Shown here piece after piece: positions 46,102 through 55,150 of a stretch of DNA of 64,000 bases. A program made the translations under genes and the position numbers. How positions within the stretch are numbered: position 1 is the first letter of the stretch; each line of letters begins with the position of its first letter. The stretch spans positions 107,369-171,368 of the forward strand of contig NZ_JAHLKM010000005.1 in assembly GCF_024449025.1 (NCBI RefSeq), written 5' to 3'. Under the pieces are notes generated by a model that was not told the origin of the DNA, ran no database searches, and worked only from the letters and a program-made list of their open reading frames with translations. Source of the DNA: Natronomonas aquatica. GTDB lineage: Archaea > Halobacteriota > Halobacteria > Halobacteriales > Haloarculaceae.

Positions 46102-46625
46102 ACGGTATTGTCAGTAGTCTAGTGGTTGGTAGGATTTGAGATCCTGAAAACGTGGTTAATGAAGCGGCCCCGAAGGAAATGGCGCGGATTGCAGACGAAC
46201 AGGGTGTTGGATTTATCCAAATATCGACGGATTACGTCTTCGATGGCGAGAAATTGGATCGATGCGAATTAGACGATACGCCCAATCCGATACAAGCTTA
46301 TGAGGAGTCCAAACTTTAGGGCGAACGCGCAGTCAAAGATGCGCATTCGTCCCCGTGAATCATCTGGCTGTCTTTCGTCTACGGACGAAATTACAGGGAG
46401 ATCCCGAAGGCTTTCGAGCGTGGGTTCTTGAACGGCTTGAAGACGACGAGACAACGCCGCTTTTGGTCGGTTAGTATATAACGCCGACGCGAGCTGGCTC
46501 GGCAGCTGAAACGATTCTCGAACTTGCTAAAGAACAGAGGGAGACACAGTACACGTCGCAGCACAAGACTGCATTACGCCGTACGAGTTTGGTATGAAAC
46601 TGGCGGAGATTACGGGCCACTCATA

Positions 46626-47727
46626 CGGTCGTGCGAAAGCATTTGCCAGTGCAGCCGTATTCTATTGTAATGGGTCGACTGGATGATTTCACTATAGAGG
46701 ATCTACATGAACTACGCGAGCAAACAGAGGGAGAGATCCCGCGAGAACGTGTTCTCGCGGCGATTGGCCGGAAGCAAGGTGATGAGATCAGTACACTCGC
46801 TGAACGTCATGGTGTTGTCGAAAAGACGATTCGAAATTGGCTCGATCGGTTCGAGAATGAACCGATCGAGCAGGCTCCGTACAATCAACCCCTACCCGGA
46901 CGCCTGTCGAAGCTCGAAGGTGATCAGCGCAAAAAAACTGTTTGAGCATCTGCAAGAACCCCCGACTGAACGCGGCTACGAGAAACAAGCTTGGTCAACA
47001 AAACTCCTGTTACACCACGTCAAAGAGAAGTACGGCGTTGAATACAGCAAGGGTCATCGACGGAAGCTAATGGGGAAGGCCGGGCTGTCCTGCCGGACAG
47101 CACGGCCGCGTAATCACGAAGCTGACCCAGAGGAAGAGGCCGAATTTCAGCAGACAGCTTAAAAAACGACCCGAGCTGAGCGAGAAAACTGTTGTTGTCG
47201 TCGATCAGTTTACCAAGCGTGTCGGTACCGTTCAACGCCGTGGCTGGTACCGGATTGGGTCAAATCCGACGATAGAAACATCGAATTCGTGGTATAAGGT
47301 GACAGTACTGGGCGCTGTCACCGACGACGGTGACAGCTTCTACTGCTGGACCGAAGAGAATCTCACGTCAAAACAAGGCATTTGGCTGCTTGGTGCGCTC
47401 CAAGAGAAATTTGGGGAAGAGCTGGTTGTGTTTCTTGACCGTGCTGGGTACTTCTACAACAGAGATCGCTGGGAGCATGTCAGTGATGAGCACGGAAACG
47501 AAGGAAATGAGGAGCATCTTGATGTCTGGTACTTTCCGTCGAAATTGCCGGAACTCAACCCGGTCGAAGGACGCTGGGATCGGCTCAACGAGTGGTTCAA
47601 GCATCGTCTCATTCCAGGTCTTTCGGCGCTAAAACAACAGATTCAACGAGGACTCTCTACAGTGTCTGAACCGAATATCTGGAACAATCTCTGTCCATGA
47701 TCACCGGTAAAAGCTAACGCACGACCG
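46626..47727 (+). mobile_element. IS630-family element inserted in rmlD, transposase broken
   Basis: Ends CGGTCGTGCGAAAGC (46626) and GCTAACGCACGACCG (to 47727) are inverted repeats beside a TA on each side. The transposase from 46670 reads MGRLDDFTIEDLHELREQTE, shifts frame near 46915 and again near 47160, then continues KTVVVVDQFTKRVGT (first Asp), ELVVFLDRAGYFYN (second Asp) and LPELNPVEGRWDRL (Glu) to the stop at 47700. Palindromes lie at 46840-46871 and about 47316-47340. Confidence 0.9.
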
Positions 47728-47959
47728 TATCAATGGAACTACTTGAGGAAGGTTCGATGGCAGATCTCGGTCGGGCTGCCGGTCGGCCGAGAAATTCGTG
47801 TCTATCTGTAGAATGGATCGGATCGATTCTGAGCCGTTCTCATCCGACCGTCGAAGCGGATCTTCGAGGACTTGTTCAGTCCACCCGATAGGTGTCGCGA
47901 TTCGCCTAGTAGTGTTCTTGGATATCGGCTGGGCGTTCGTCAAATCGGTGGACGTTGTC

Positions 47960-48319
47960 GCAGTCCAGCCCAAGACAGATGATCGCTTCTTTTCCCGATT
48001 TACCGAATACGTCACTGCAGACCACGCAAAACATTTCATTTTAGCACTATGTAACGAATTTGAAGAGGACTTGATTGTTGTCCTCGATGGAGCGCCGTAT
48101 TTTCGGGCGTCGGCCGTCACGGACCTAGCGGCCTATGACGACCTCGCCTTCGTGACGTTACCGTCGTATTCACCGGAGCTAAATCCCGTCGAGGAATGCT
48201 GGAGACAGCTTCAAGTGGCTCTCAGCAACCGCTTCTTTGACTCGCTCGACGAACTTACGACAGCAATTGATACAGCCCTCGACCAACTCTCTATTCCAAA
48301 GGTGAGCAATTATTTCTAG
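47960..48319 (+). pseudogene. 3' fragment of an IS630-family transposase
   Basis: From about 47960 the frame encodes DDRFFSRFTEYVTADHAKHF, DLIVVLDGAPYFRASAVTDL and SPELNPVEECWRQL, ending IPKVSNYF at 48319. It is nearly the same as the 3' half of the complete copy at 51251-51739. The 5' half is missing. A terminal repeat follows (CCACTACTATAGTAG). Confidence 0.85.
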
Positions 48320-48432
48320 CCACTACTATAGTAGTTCAGGGCTGAAGTGGTACTAGAATATCTTCTGGTGAGTCTCCCGAAGAGATTCGACGAGACAAGC
48401 GACTCACCTTTGTCGCCCACAAACATGAAAAC

Positions 48433-48440
48433 AATAAATT
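48433..48440 (+). promoter_or_regulatory. TATA-like box for the GDP-sugar operon
   Basis: AATAAATT lies 27-34 bases before the ATG at 48467. It is well placed to drive the dehydratase/synthase pair. Confidence 0.5.
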
Positions 48441-48466
48441 ACTCTTAGTACCCATTTCGTAATCAG

Positions 48467-49528
48467 ATGAACCTCGATTCAGGACTCTCAAACCGATCAG
48501 TCTTTGTCACTGGTGCCGACGGCTTCATCGGCTCACACCTCGTCGACCGGCTCGTCAAGCTTGACGCAGACGTCCATGTATTCGTCCGAGCGACGTCAAG
48601 CGGCGAACTGAATAACATCCGTTACCAAACCGACAAGATAAGTATCCACCGAGGTGACCTTCGTGACAAACACTCTGTTGATAAAGCGCTTAGCGCACTT
48701 GAGGGCCACGCTGATTCCCTCATCTTTCATCTGGCGGCCCAGGCCCACGTCGGCGAATCATGGGAGCGACCGTACGAAACCGTCGATACGAACATCAACG
48801 GAACGCTGAATCTTCTCCAATCAGTCGTCGATCTGGATCTCGAAATCGCGAAGTTCGACACTGCTGGTACGAGCGAAGAGTACGGCAACGTCAAAGAGGA
48901 GATGCTGGAGAAACACGAGTTCGAAGAGGACGGCCGCGTGCTTCTCAGCGAACGCTCGCCGGTCAACCCCACGAGCGTCTACGCCACCTCGAAACTCGCC
49001 GCCGACTTCCTGACAATGAACTACCACGACGCCTACGGGTTGCCGACCGTCACCACTCGGATGTTTAATAATTACGGCCCCAGACAGAATCCACGCTACA
49101 TCACGGGCACGATCATCACGCAAGCCTTGGAACGCGACATCGTCGAACTCGGCAATCTCACTCCGAAACGAGATATGTGTTACGTGAGCGATGGCGTCCG
49201 CGGCCATCTCCACGTCGCCTTGGAAGGCACGCCGGGTGAGCAGTACGTCTACGGCTACGGCGAGAACATCTCGATGCAGGAGTGGGCGGACACTATTCTT
49301 GAGGTCGGTACTGAATACGACTACTGGGATGCTCCTGAGATCATCCAAGACGAGGATCGGTTCCGCCCTGGCGACAGCGACGTTGAGGAGCTACTCGTCG
49401 GATATGAGAAAATCAACGAAGAGACCGGCTGGGAACCCGAGGTTTCGTGGCGAGAAGGCATCCGCCGCACGATCAATTGGTACGCAAACAACCCAGATAG
49501 CTGGTACGGACGAGTTGATTGGCGATGA
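48467..49528 (+). CDS. gmd: GDP-mannose 4,6-dehydratase-type SDR enzyme
   Basis: 353 aa extended SDR. Cofactor motif [15 protein letters not shown]; catalytic Thr/Ser and Glu in [11 protein letters not shown]; Tyr-x3-Lys in [12 protein letters not shown]; then [20 protein letters not shown]. Family members make GDP-4-keto-6-deoxymannose, and the next gene fits the following step. A CDP- or dTDP-sugar dehydratase is the main alternative. It overlaps the next gene by 4 bases (ATGA). Confidence 0.82.
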   Translation: MNLDSGLSNRSVFVTGADGFIGSHLVDRLVKLDADVHVFVRATSSGELNNIRYQTDKISIHRGDLRDKHSVDKALSALEGHADSLIFHLAAQAHVGESWERPYETVDTNINGTLNLLQSVVDLDLEIAKFDTAGTSEEYGNVKEEMLEKHEFEEDGRVLLSERSPVNPTSVYATSKLAADFLTMNYHDAYGLPTVTTRMFNNYGPRQNPRYITGTIITQALERDIVELGNLTPKRDMCYVSDGVRGHLHVALEGTPGEQYVYGYGENISMQEWADTILEVGTEYDYWDAPEIIQDEDRFRPGDSDVEELLVGYEKINEETGWEPEVSWREGIRRTINWYANNPDSWYGRVDWR

Positions 49529-50502
49529 CCACAACGAACTCCCACGAATTCTGGGATGACCGCACGGTGATGGTTACCGGCGGTTCTGGCTTCCTCGGCA
49601 AACATCTCGTCGAAGACCTCGAATCCCGCTCTGACGATGTCGAAATCTTCGTTCCACGAAGCAATGAGTACGACCTTCGAAAAAAAGCGGATATCAAACG
49701 TGCGTTCGAGGATTCCAGCGCGGATACGGTCATCCATCTTGCCGCAACGGTCGGCGGTATCGGAGCGAACCGCGAGAACCCAGGCCGATACTTTTACGAC
49801 AATGCGGTGATGGGAATCCAGCTTATCGAACAGGCCCGCCAATACGGCGTCGAGAAGTTTACTATCCTCGGGACGATCTGTGCCTATCCAAAGCATACGC
49901 CGGTTCCATTCAAAGAACAGAACCTCTTCGGCGGCTATCCCGAAGAGACAAACGCCCCCTATGGCATCGCCAAGAAAGCCCTCCTGACGCAGTCAAAAGC
50001 CTACCGCAAGCAGTGGAACTTCAACAGTATCTACTTGCTGCCGGTGAATCTCTACGGGCCGCGTGACGATTTCGATCTCGAAACATCTCACGTCATTCCC
50101 GCGATCATCCGCAAGTGCATCGAGGCGCGCGAACGCGGCAACGACGCGATCACGGCGTGGGGAACCGGCGAACCAACACGGGAGTTCCTCTACGTCAAAG
50201 ATGCCGCCGAGGGAATCCTCGACGCTACAGAGCGGTACAATGCTTCAGATCCGGTGAACCTCGGCAGTGGCGAAGAGATCTCGATTCGCAAACTGATCAA
50301 CATCATCGCCGACCAAACCGGCTTCGAAGGCGACATCGAGTGGGATACCTCGAAACCGGACGGCCAGCCTCGTCGGAAACTCGACACCACCCGAGCGAAA
50401 GAACGGTTCGACTGGGAAGCCTCGACAGCGTTCCGTGAGGGGCTTCAAGCGACGATAGAGTGGTACGAGGACAACCGCGATGATATACACGGCGATGAGT
50501 GA
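49525..50502 (+). CDS. fcl: GDP-L-fucose synthase-type epimerase/reductase
   Basis: 325 aa from the ATG at 49525, which overlaps the upstream stop; the frame opens two codons earlier. Cofactor motif [15 protein letters not shown]; family block [20 protein letters not shown]; catalytic [15 protein letters not shown] and [11 protein letters not shown]. The enzyme epimerises and reduces the 4-keto sugar to GDP-fucose. Its end overlaps the interrupted NUDIX gene by 8 bases, so the three formed one operon before the IS insertion. Confidence 0.9.
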   Translation: MTTTNSHEFWDDRTVMVTGGSGFLGKHLVEDLESRSDDVEIFVPRSNEYDLRKKADIKRAFEDSSADTVIHLAATVGGIGANRENPGRYFYDNAVMGIQLIEQARQYGVEKFTILGTICAYPKHTPVPFKEQNLFGGYPEETNAPYGIAKKALLTQSKAYRKQWNFNSIYLLPVNLYGPRDDFDLETSHVIPAIIRKCIEARERGNDAITAWGTGEPTREFLYVKDAAEGILDATERYNASDPVNLGSGEEISIRKLINIIADQTGFEGDIEWDTSKPDGQPRRKLDTTRAKERFDWEASTAFREGLQATIEWYEDNRDDIHGDE

Positions 50503-50696
50503 GTGGATTCCGGACGAGAAGTGGGAGACGATTGTCCAGCACGTCCCAATCGTCTCGGTCGATCTCATCGTCGAGTGCCCCGAGGGCATCGTGCTTGGCC
50601 AACGGGCAAATGAGCCCGCGAGAGAAGAATGGTTCGTCCCGGGAGGCCGCATCAAAAAGAACGAACGACTGAACAAAGCGGCCCATCGGATCGCTA

Positions 50697-51748
50697 TAGT
50701 ATCCGTTAGAACTTTCCGCCCGGAGATCGTGGCAGTGCATAATGGACCACCTCGACGAGATCTCTCTCGAAGAACTCCAAGAGGCTCTCGACAACGTGGA
50801 CGAGAAGAAGCCGACAGAACGACTGTTAGCGGCGATCGCGTACAAGAACGAAGTCTCGCAGACCGAGTTAGCCAAGTGGCACGATACCGGTCGGCGAACG
50901 ATCTACAGTTGGCTCAAGCGACTCGACACCGACGAGTCGCTTGAGCAGGCTGTTACTGATGCTAAGCGAACTGGAAGAAAACGCAAACTCTCAGAAATAC
51001 AGCAAAAAAAGTTCGAAGACGCTGTCCACGATTCTCCCGAGGAGGTTGGGATCGACGCGCCGGCGTGGACGCCGGCGCTCGCCCAAGAATTTCTCGCTGA
51101 CGCCTTCAACGTAGACTACTCAATCCCGAGCTGTCGGCGGCTGTTGAAAGAAGCGGGATTGAGCTATCAAAAACCCCGCCGTACAGCCGCTGAATCGGAT
51201 AAAGACGAACAAGAAGCGTTCCACGACGAACTCAAAAAAAGCGGCGGGAGATGGACGCCACCGTAGTCTGTATCGACCAGACCAAGAAATCCGTCCAAGT
51301 TGAGCCGCGGGCCGCGTGGTTTCCGCGCGGCACGCGGCCCTCCGTCGAACTCTCTGGACAACGCGACTGGACGTGTTTACTCGGCGCGATCACCGAGAAT
51401 GGTGATCGCTTCTTCTCCCGATTCACCGAGTACGTCACGGCCGAACACGCGAAACATTTCATTTTAGCGTTATGCGAAGAATTTGAGGAAGACCTGCTCG
51501 TCGTCCTCGACGGAGCGTCGTATTTCCAGTCGGCCGTCACGGACCTCGCGGACCGTGACGGCCTTGATTTTGTGACGTTACCGTCATACTCGCCGGAGCT
51601 AAACCCTGTCGAGGAATGCTGGAGACAGCTCCAAGCATCCCTAAGCAACCGTTTCTTTGACTCACTCGGCGAGCTGACAACCGCGATCGATACCGCTCTT
51701 GACCAACTCTCTATCCCAAAAGTGAGCAACTATTTCTAATCGATACTA
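50697..51748 (+). mobile_element. IS630-family element, complete, at a duplicated TA
   Basis: Ends TAGTATCCGTTAGAA and TTCTAATCGATACTA are inverted repeats with small differences. TA is duplicated at 50695-50696 and 51749-51750. It contains a two-frame transposase gene joined by an A7 run. Fragments of close relatives lie at 32609-33007 and 47960-48319, and a miniature relative at 61656-61763. Confidence 0.93.
50742..51739 (+). CDS. IS630-family transposase, probably made by -1 frameshifting
   Basis: The first frame (50742-51266) encodes the HTH part (MDHLDEISLEELQEALDNVD to QEAFHDELKKSGG). A -1 shift at AAAAAAA (51234-51240) gives ELKKKRREMDATVVCIDQT and continues to VSNYF at 51739. The second frame holds the DDE core: VVCIDQTKKSV, DLLVVLDGASYFQS and SPELNPVEECWRQL. 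Frameshift expression is known in several IS families. ATG 51251 could also start the second part separately. The rest of the element is intact. Confidence 0.85.
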
Positions 51749-52066
51749 TAGTGAAGAACTCAATGTTGATGTCCAGATCCGCGTAGAGCTAGGCGCATTC
51801 GAACACTTCTACGAAACGTCGGAGGTCGGCTGTGCAAAACACTATGTCGCCCATGGCTTCCACGTTTGGACTGAGCAGACAGATTTTGAGTCGGAGGCTC
51901 AACACGACGAGATCGCTGTATTCGAACATCTGCCACCTGATCTCTACGAATACGTCGAGGCGTATATTGATGCTGCTGGTATCCACTGAGTTCTACTGCC
52001 AATACCCCTCATTGAACGGGATACTACTGCGAAAAGAATATTCCGCTTACAAGTGACAACGGCAGT

Positions 52067-52246
52067 ATGCATGCAATTGTCTTGGCCGGCGGCTACGCGA
52101 CACGTCTGTGGCCGATCACAAAAAATCGCCCGAAGATGCTGTTGCCGATCGGCGAACGAACCGTTATCGGAACGATCTTCGAAACGCTCGAAGCCGAGCC
52201 ACAGATCGACGACGTATACATCTCGACGGCTCTGGTGAATCACTAG
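52067..52246 (+). pseudogene. 5' fragment of a sugar nucleotidyltransferase gene
   Basis: MHAIVLAGGYATRLWPITKN, then RPKMLLPIGERTVIGTIFET, is the nucleotide-binding start of glucose-1-phosphate thymidylyltransferase/GlmU-type enzymes. The frame runs into the IS5-type element at 52228 and stops at 52246. The rest of the gene is gone, since the other side of the IS is an unrelated ABC transporter gene. Confidence 0.85.
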
Positions 52247-53291
52247 ACAGCGTCGGATTCGACCGTTAGAACTAGTGGTATGAAGCGGGAAATCGCCGAT
52301 ACTCTATGTCGAAAATTTCCCGCTTCACAAAGAAAGCGGTACGGTTAGCTAAAAATGCTGTTGGTGGCCGAGACGAAGTCGCCGCCCCCAGAGTGATCAC
52401 TGAAACAATTGAATATTCAGCGAAGTGTAATGCAGACCCCCGGTTCCGAGTGAAACACCTCAATTCGTTCACTGAGGCTCTCTTGTTTCGGCGCTGTATT
52501 CAGTCTTTACGCATACCACTCAGGGGGCGGCGGCTTCGCCGACTATGCGGTGGTGTCGCTGCACTGTCTGCGGGTTTACTTGGAGAAATCCTACCGAGAA
52601 GCGTTAGATCTGCTGAGCGAGATGCCACATATTCTCGGGGAGATCGGCATCAAACCGGCCGATCTCCCGGATCACTCGACGTTAGTCAAGTGGTTTGACA
52701 GAATCAAGACAGCCCTCTGGCGAGTGCTGCTGCGCCTTTCGGCGCAGTTGCACGAGCCAAGTGGTCACGCCGCCATCGACGCAACGTTCTTTGACCGCGA
52801 AAATGCGAGCAAACACTACTGCCGTCGGACGAATTATCGCGTTCAAACGCTCAAAACAACTGCGCTCGTCGATACAGACACTCAAGCGATCCTTGACGTT
52901 CATTGTACGACGGAGAAACGCCACGACACACAGCTCGGCTGGCAACTCGCCCGACGCAACGCAGGCGAGATTGCCAGCTTCGCCGCCGACAAGGGCTACG
53001 ACTGGATGGAGTTACGCGAAAAACTCCGGGATAAAGGCGTCAGACCGCTAATCAAACATCGGGAGTTCCGGCCCATCGATCACGCGCACAATGCGCGGAT
53101 CGATGGGCCTCAATACCGTCAACGAGCGATGTGTGAGACCGCCTTCTCGACGATCAAGCGCACGCTCGGCGACGCCGTGCGCGAACTTGGTACGGTGAAT
53201 TTCGTGAACTTGTTCTGATGTGTGTCGTTCACAACATCAAGCAATCTCTAGAACCGTGAAATCAAGCTACGTCCGGCGATCCACCACGGCC
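52228..53291 (+). mobile_element. IS5-type element, second copy, damaged
   Basis: Left end GGCTCTGGTGAATCACTAG (52228) and right end GGCGATCCACCACGGCC (to 53291) match the copy at 30718-31655. No target duplication is seen. The transposase (52306-53259) has about 130 extra bases at roughly 52390-52522 near its start and a frameshift near 53190 at its end (expected YGEFRELVLMCVVHNIKQ). Its core ATFFDRENASKHYCRR and FAADKGYDW is open. The lack of duplication and the unrelated flanks point to a deletion next to it. Confidence 0.87.
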
Positions 53292-53487
53292 GACGAGCAT
53301 CCAGCGCGTTATCGAACGCCTGCTTTTGAATCTCCCGCGTGTAATCGATCACGAGCATCTCCTTCATCCACCGCACCAAAAATGTCGTCGTCCATCGCAC
53401 GGCGAGTACGGCACTCACGCCGGCGATTACGAATCCCAACGTAAACGGGATTCCCAAGAACAGATACAGAGTCACGAAGGCCATCAT

Positions 53488-54838
53488 CAGTACCTCACAA
53501 AGCCGGTTAGTTAGAACGTCTGCTTGCTGATGGTGTGTTCAAGACCAAGCAAGCAGACAATGAAATCCACGAAGACCAACTCCTTAACTTTCTCGTCAAC
53601 ACGCTCAGCGATGAAATCGATCTTGACCTCGGCGATAATGCTGAAATCGAAGCTGAGGACCTCGGTCTCTACGCTCTGTAGTTCCAGTGAGGACTCACCG
53701 CCTGCGAACACGATCCTCTACCATCTGCGGACGAAGTTCGAGCCGGAACGGCTCGAACGAGTCGCTAACACGCTCCTTCGGCGGGATGTCATCGAACTAC
53801 TTCCCGAGCAGGTGGAGGTCTGCGCAGACCTCCACCTGCGGCCCTACTACGGTGATGAAGACGACACGGACGGTCTCTATCACTCCGAGGCCAAGCGTGG
53901 AACCACCGCATTCCACGCTTACGCGACACTCTACGCGCGTGTGAAGAACAAACGGCACACGCTGGCGGTGTCGCCGTCTCGAAGACGGCGACACCGCCAG
54001 TACCGTCCTCGCTGAGTTTCTTGGACTGCTCGACGGCCTTGACACCGGAGTCAAGGCCGTCTACCTCGACCGTGGATTCTACGACAGCAAGTGCCTCACG
54101 CTACTCCAAGCGCACAACTACGCCTACGTGATGCCGATCATCCGATGGGGTGAGGCGATTCAGCAGGAACTCGTGGAAGGGTGGAGTCGCGTCATCCAAC
54201 ATGACCTGACAGGGAAACTCGACGGTCACAGCTGGACCGTCGAGTTTCCCGTCTACATCGACTGTACGTACCTGAATGGACGGTACGATGAACATGGAGT
54301 GGCGCGTCACGGCTACGCCGCTGACGCGCCGTTTATCGAGACTCCACGCGATGCGCGATACCACTACAGCAAACGCTTCGGTATCGAATCGAGCTATCGC
54401 TTGTCCGAGCAAGCGATAGCGACGACAACGACGCGAGACGCGACGGTGAGACTTCTGTACGTCGTGGTGAGTCTGCTGTTGCAGAACGCCTGGCGGTATC
54501 TGCACTACGAATACGTGGCGACGCCTCGCCGAGGCGGGCGTCGCCTCTGGTGGTGGCCGTACAAGGAGTTCGTCAATATGGTTCGCCGGGCCGCGTGGAC
54601 GGCCCTCGCGGTGCGTCGGGCCGTCCCCGCGAACCGGCCACCTGACGACCGGTTCGACCGGTAGTCACCGACCGGGAACGCCGCCTCGTCAGTGGCTACG
54701 CTGTCGCGTCGGCGGCTGACCGCCGCCGACAGCGACAGCTCTGCATTCGATCAGCGTTGCTCAACCGTAATCGACGACTCATCACAGCAGAACAGATGGC
54801 TCAGGTCGGGCTAACCGGCGATGCTTTGTGAGGTACTG
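53488..54838 (+). mobile_element. ISH3 element with 5-bp target duplication
   Basis: Perfect 15-bp inverted repeats CAGTACCTCACAAAG (53488-53502) and CTTTGTGAGGTACTG (54824-54838). ATCAT is duplicated at 53483-53487 and 54839-54843. The ends are intact, but the transposase is frameshifted. Relics of the same family lie at 32285-34815 and 41005-41151. Confidence 0.95.
53535..54664 (+). pseudogene. ISH3 transposase, frameshifted
   Basis: Pieces in order: VFKTKQADNEIHEDQLLNFL to DLGLYAL (to about 53680), EDSPPANTILYHLRTKFEPE with LPEQVEVCADLHLRPYYGDE and KNKRHTLAV (to about 53970), then RRLEDGDTASTVLAEFLGLL, VYLDRGFYDSKCLTLLQAHN and FGIESSYRLSEQAIATTTTR to the stop at 54664. The second shift falls inside a perfect 17-bp-arm palindrome (53962-54000). 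Two more long palindromes lie at 53808-53839 and 54212-54250. Confidence 0.9.
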
Positions 54839-55150
54839 ATCATGACTCCGTCGGCCTCCGCCGCCGGGTCGTTCGCCTGGACGATCTCGACAATCGGCAG
54901 GAGAAATCCCAGTCCAACCCCCTCAAGCAACGCAGCGAACACCCCGCAGACGACGATCGCGACGGCCAACACTGGCTTGTATTTCGCAACCCGAATTAAC
55001 GCCCGGAGTTGCGCACGCCGGTCGATCTCTTCGCCCTCGCTCATTATATGAATCCTTGCCTCGTCGCCGTTTATACGCGTCGGTCTCTGGTTGTCTCACC
55101 ACGACGAGACTCAAAACATCTATTGTGCTCCCTAAACACTTCCAATCAAG

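Larger units (their letters stand above)
43750..46155 (-). mobile_element. IS4-like element inserted in rmlD
   Basis: Inverted repeats CCACGTTTTCGGGAT (43750-43764) and ATCCTGAAAACGTGG (46141-46155) bound it. Flanks TTAATGAG (43742-43749) and TTAATGAA (46156-46163) are the target duplication with one change. It carries one broken transposase gene and, inside that, a 270-bp miniature element. Length without the inner insertion is about 2.1 kb. Confidence 0.87.
43486..47891 (+). pseudogene. rmlD: dTDP-4-dehydrorhamnose reductase gene cut by two insertion sequences
   Basis: Exon-like pieces are 43486-43749 (QLLVTGAAG..., INCAAMTDVDTCEKAPETAQ, RVNE), 46164-46625 (FIQISTDYVFDGEKL..., DCITPYEFGMKLAEITGHS) and 47730-47891 (MELLEEGSMADLGRAAGRPR ... 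LVQSTR stop). They align in order with the intact rmlD at 59695-60582. The first break is the IS4-like element with a TTAATGAR duplication; the second is an IS630 element at TA. Small indels and stops inside the pieces show further decay. Confidence 0.9.
50495..51989 (+). pseudogene. NUDIX (GDP-mannose mannosyl hydrolase-like) gene interrupted by IS630
   Basis: 5' part 50495-50696: [40 protein letters not shown] and FVPGGRIKKNERLNKAAHRI. 3' part after 51750: ASEELNVDVQIRVELGAFEH to AAGIH at 51989. Removing 50697-51748 and one TA gives a continuous frame across HRIASEELN. The Nudix box GGRIKKNERLNKAAHRIASE is split by the IS. GDP-mannose hydrolases of this type sit beside gmd/fcl genes in many clusters. 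Confidence 0.92.
53292..55044 (-). pseudogene. ABC exporter (permease/ATPase) gene, split by ISH3 and truncated
   Basis: Starts at ATG 55044: MSEGEEIDRRAQLRALIRVA, first transmembrane helix VLAVAIVVCGVFAALLEGVG, QANDPAAEADGV, then ISH3. It resumes at 53487 with AFVTLYLFLGIPFTLGFVIA, WTTTFLVRWMKEMLVIDYTR and IQKQAFDNALDAR, then breaks at the IS5-type element. Only the first part of the membrane domain remains and no ATPase domain is present. Such exporters flip lipid-linked sugars in some pathways. Confidence 0.85.
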
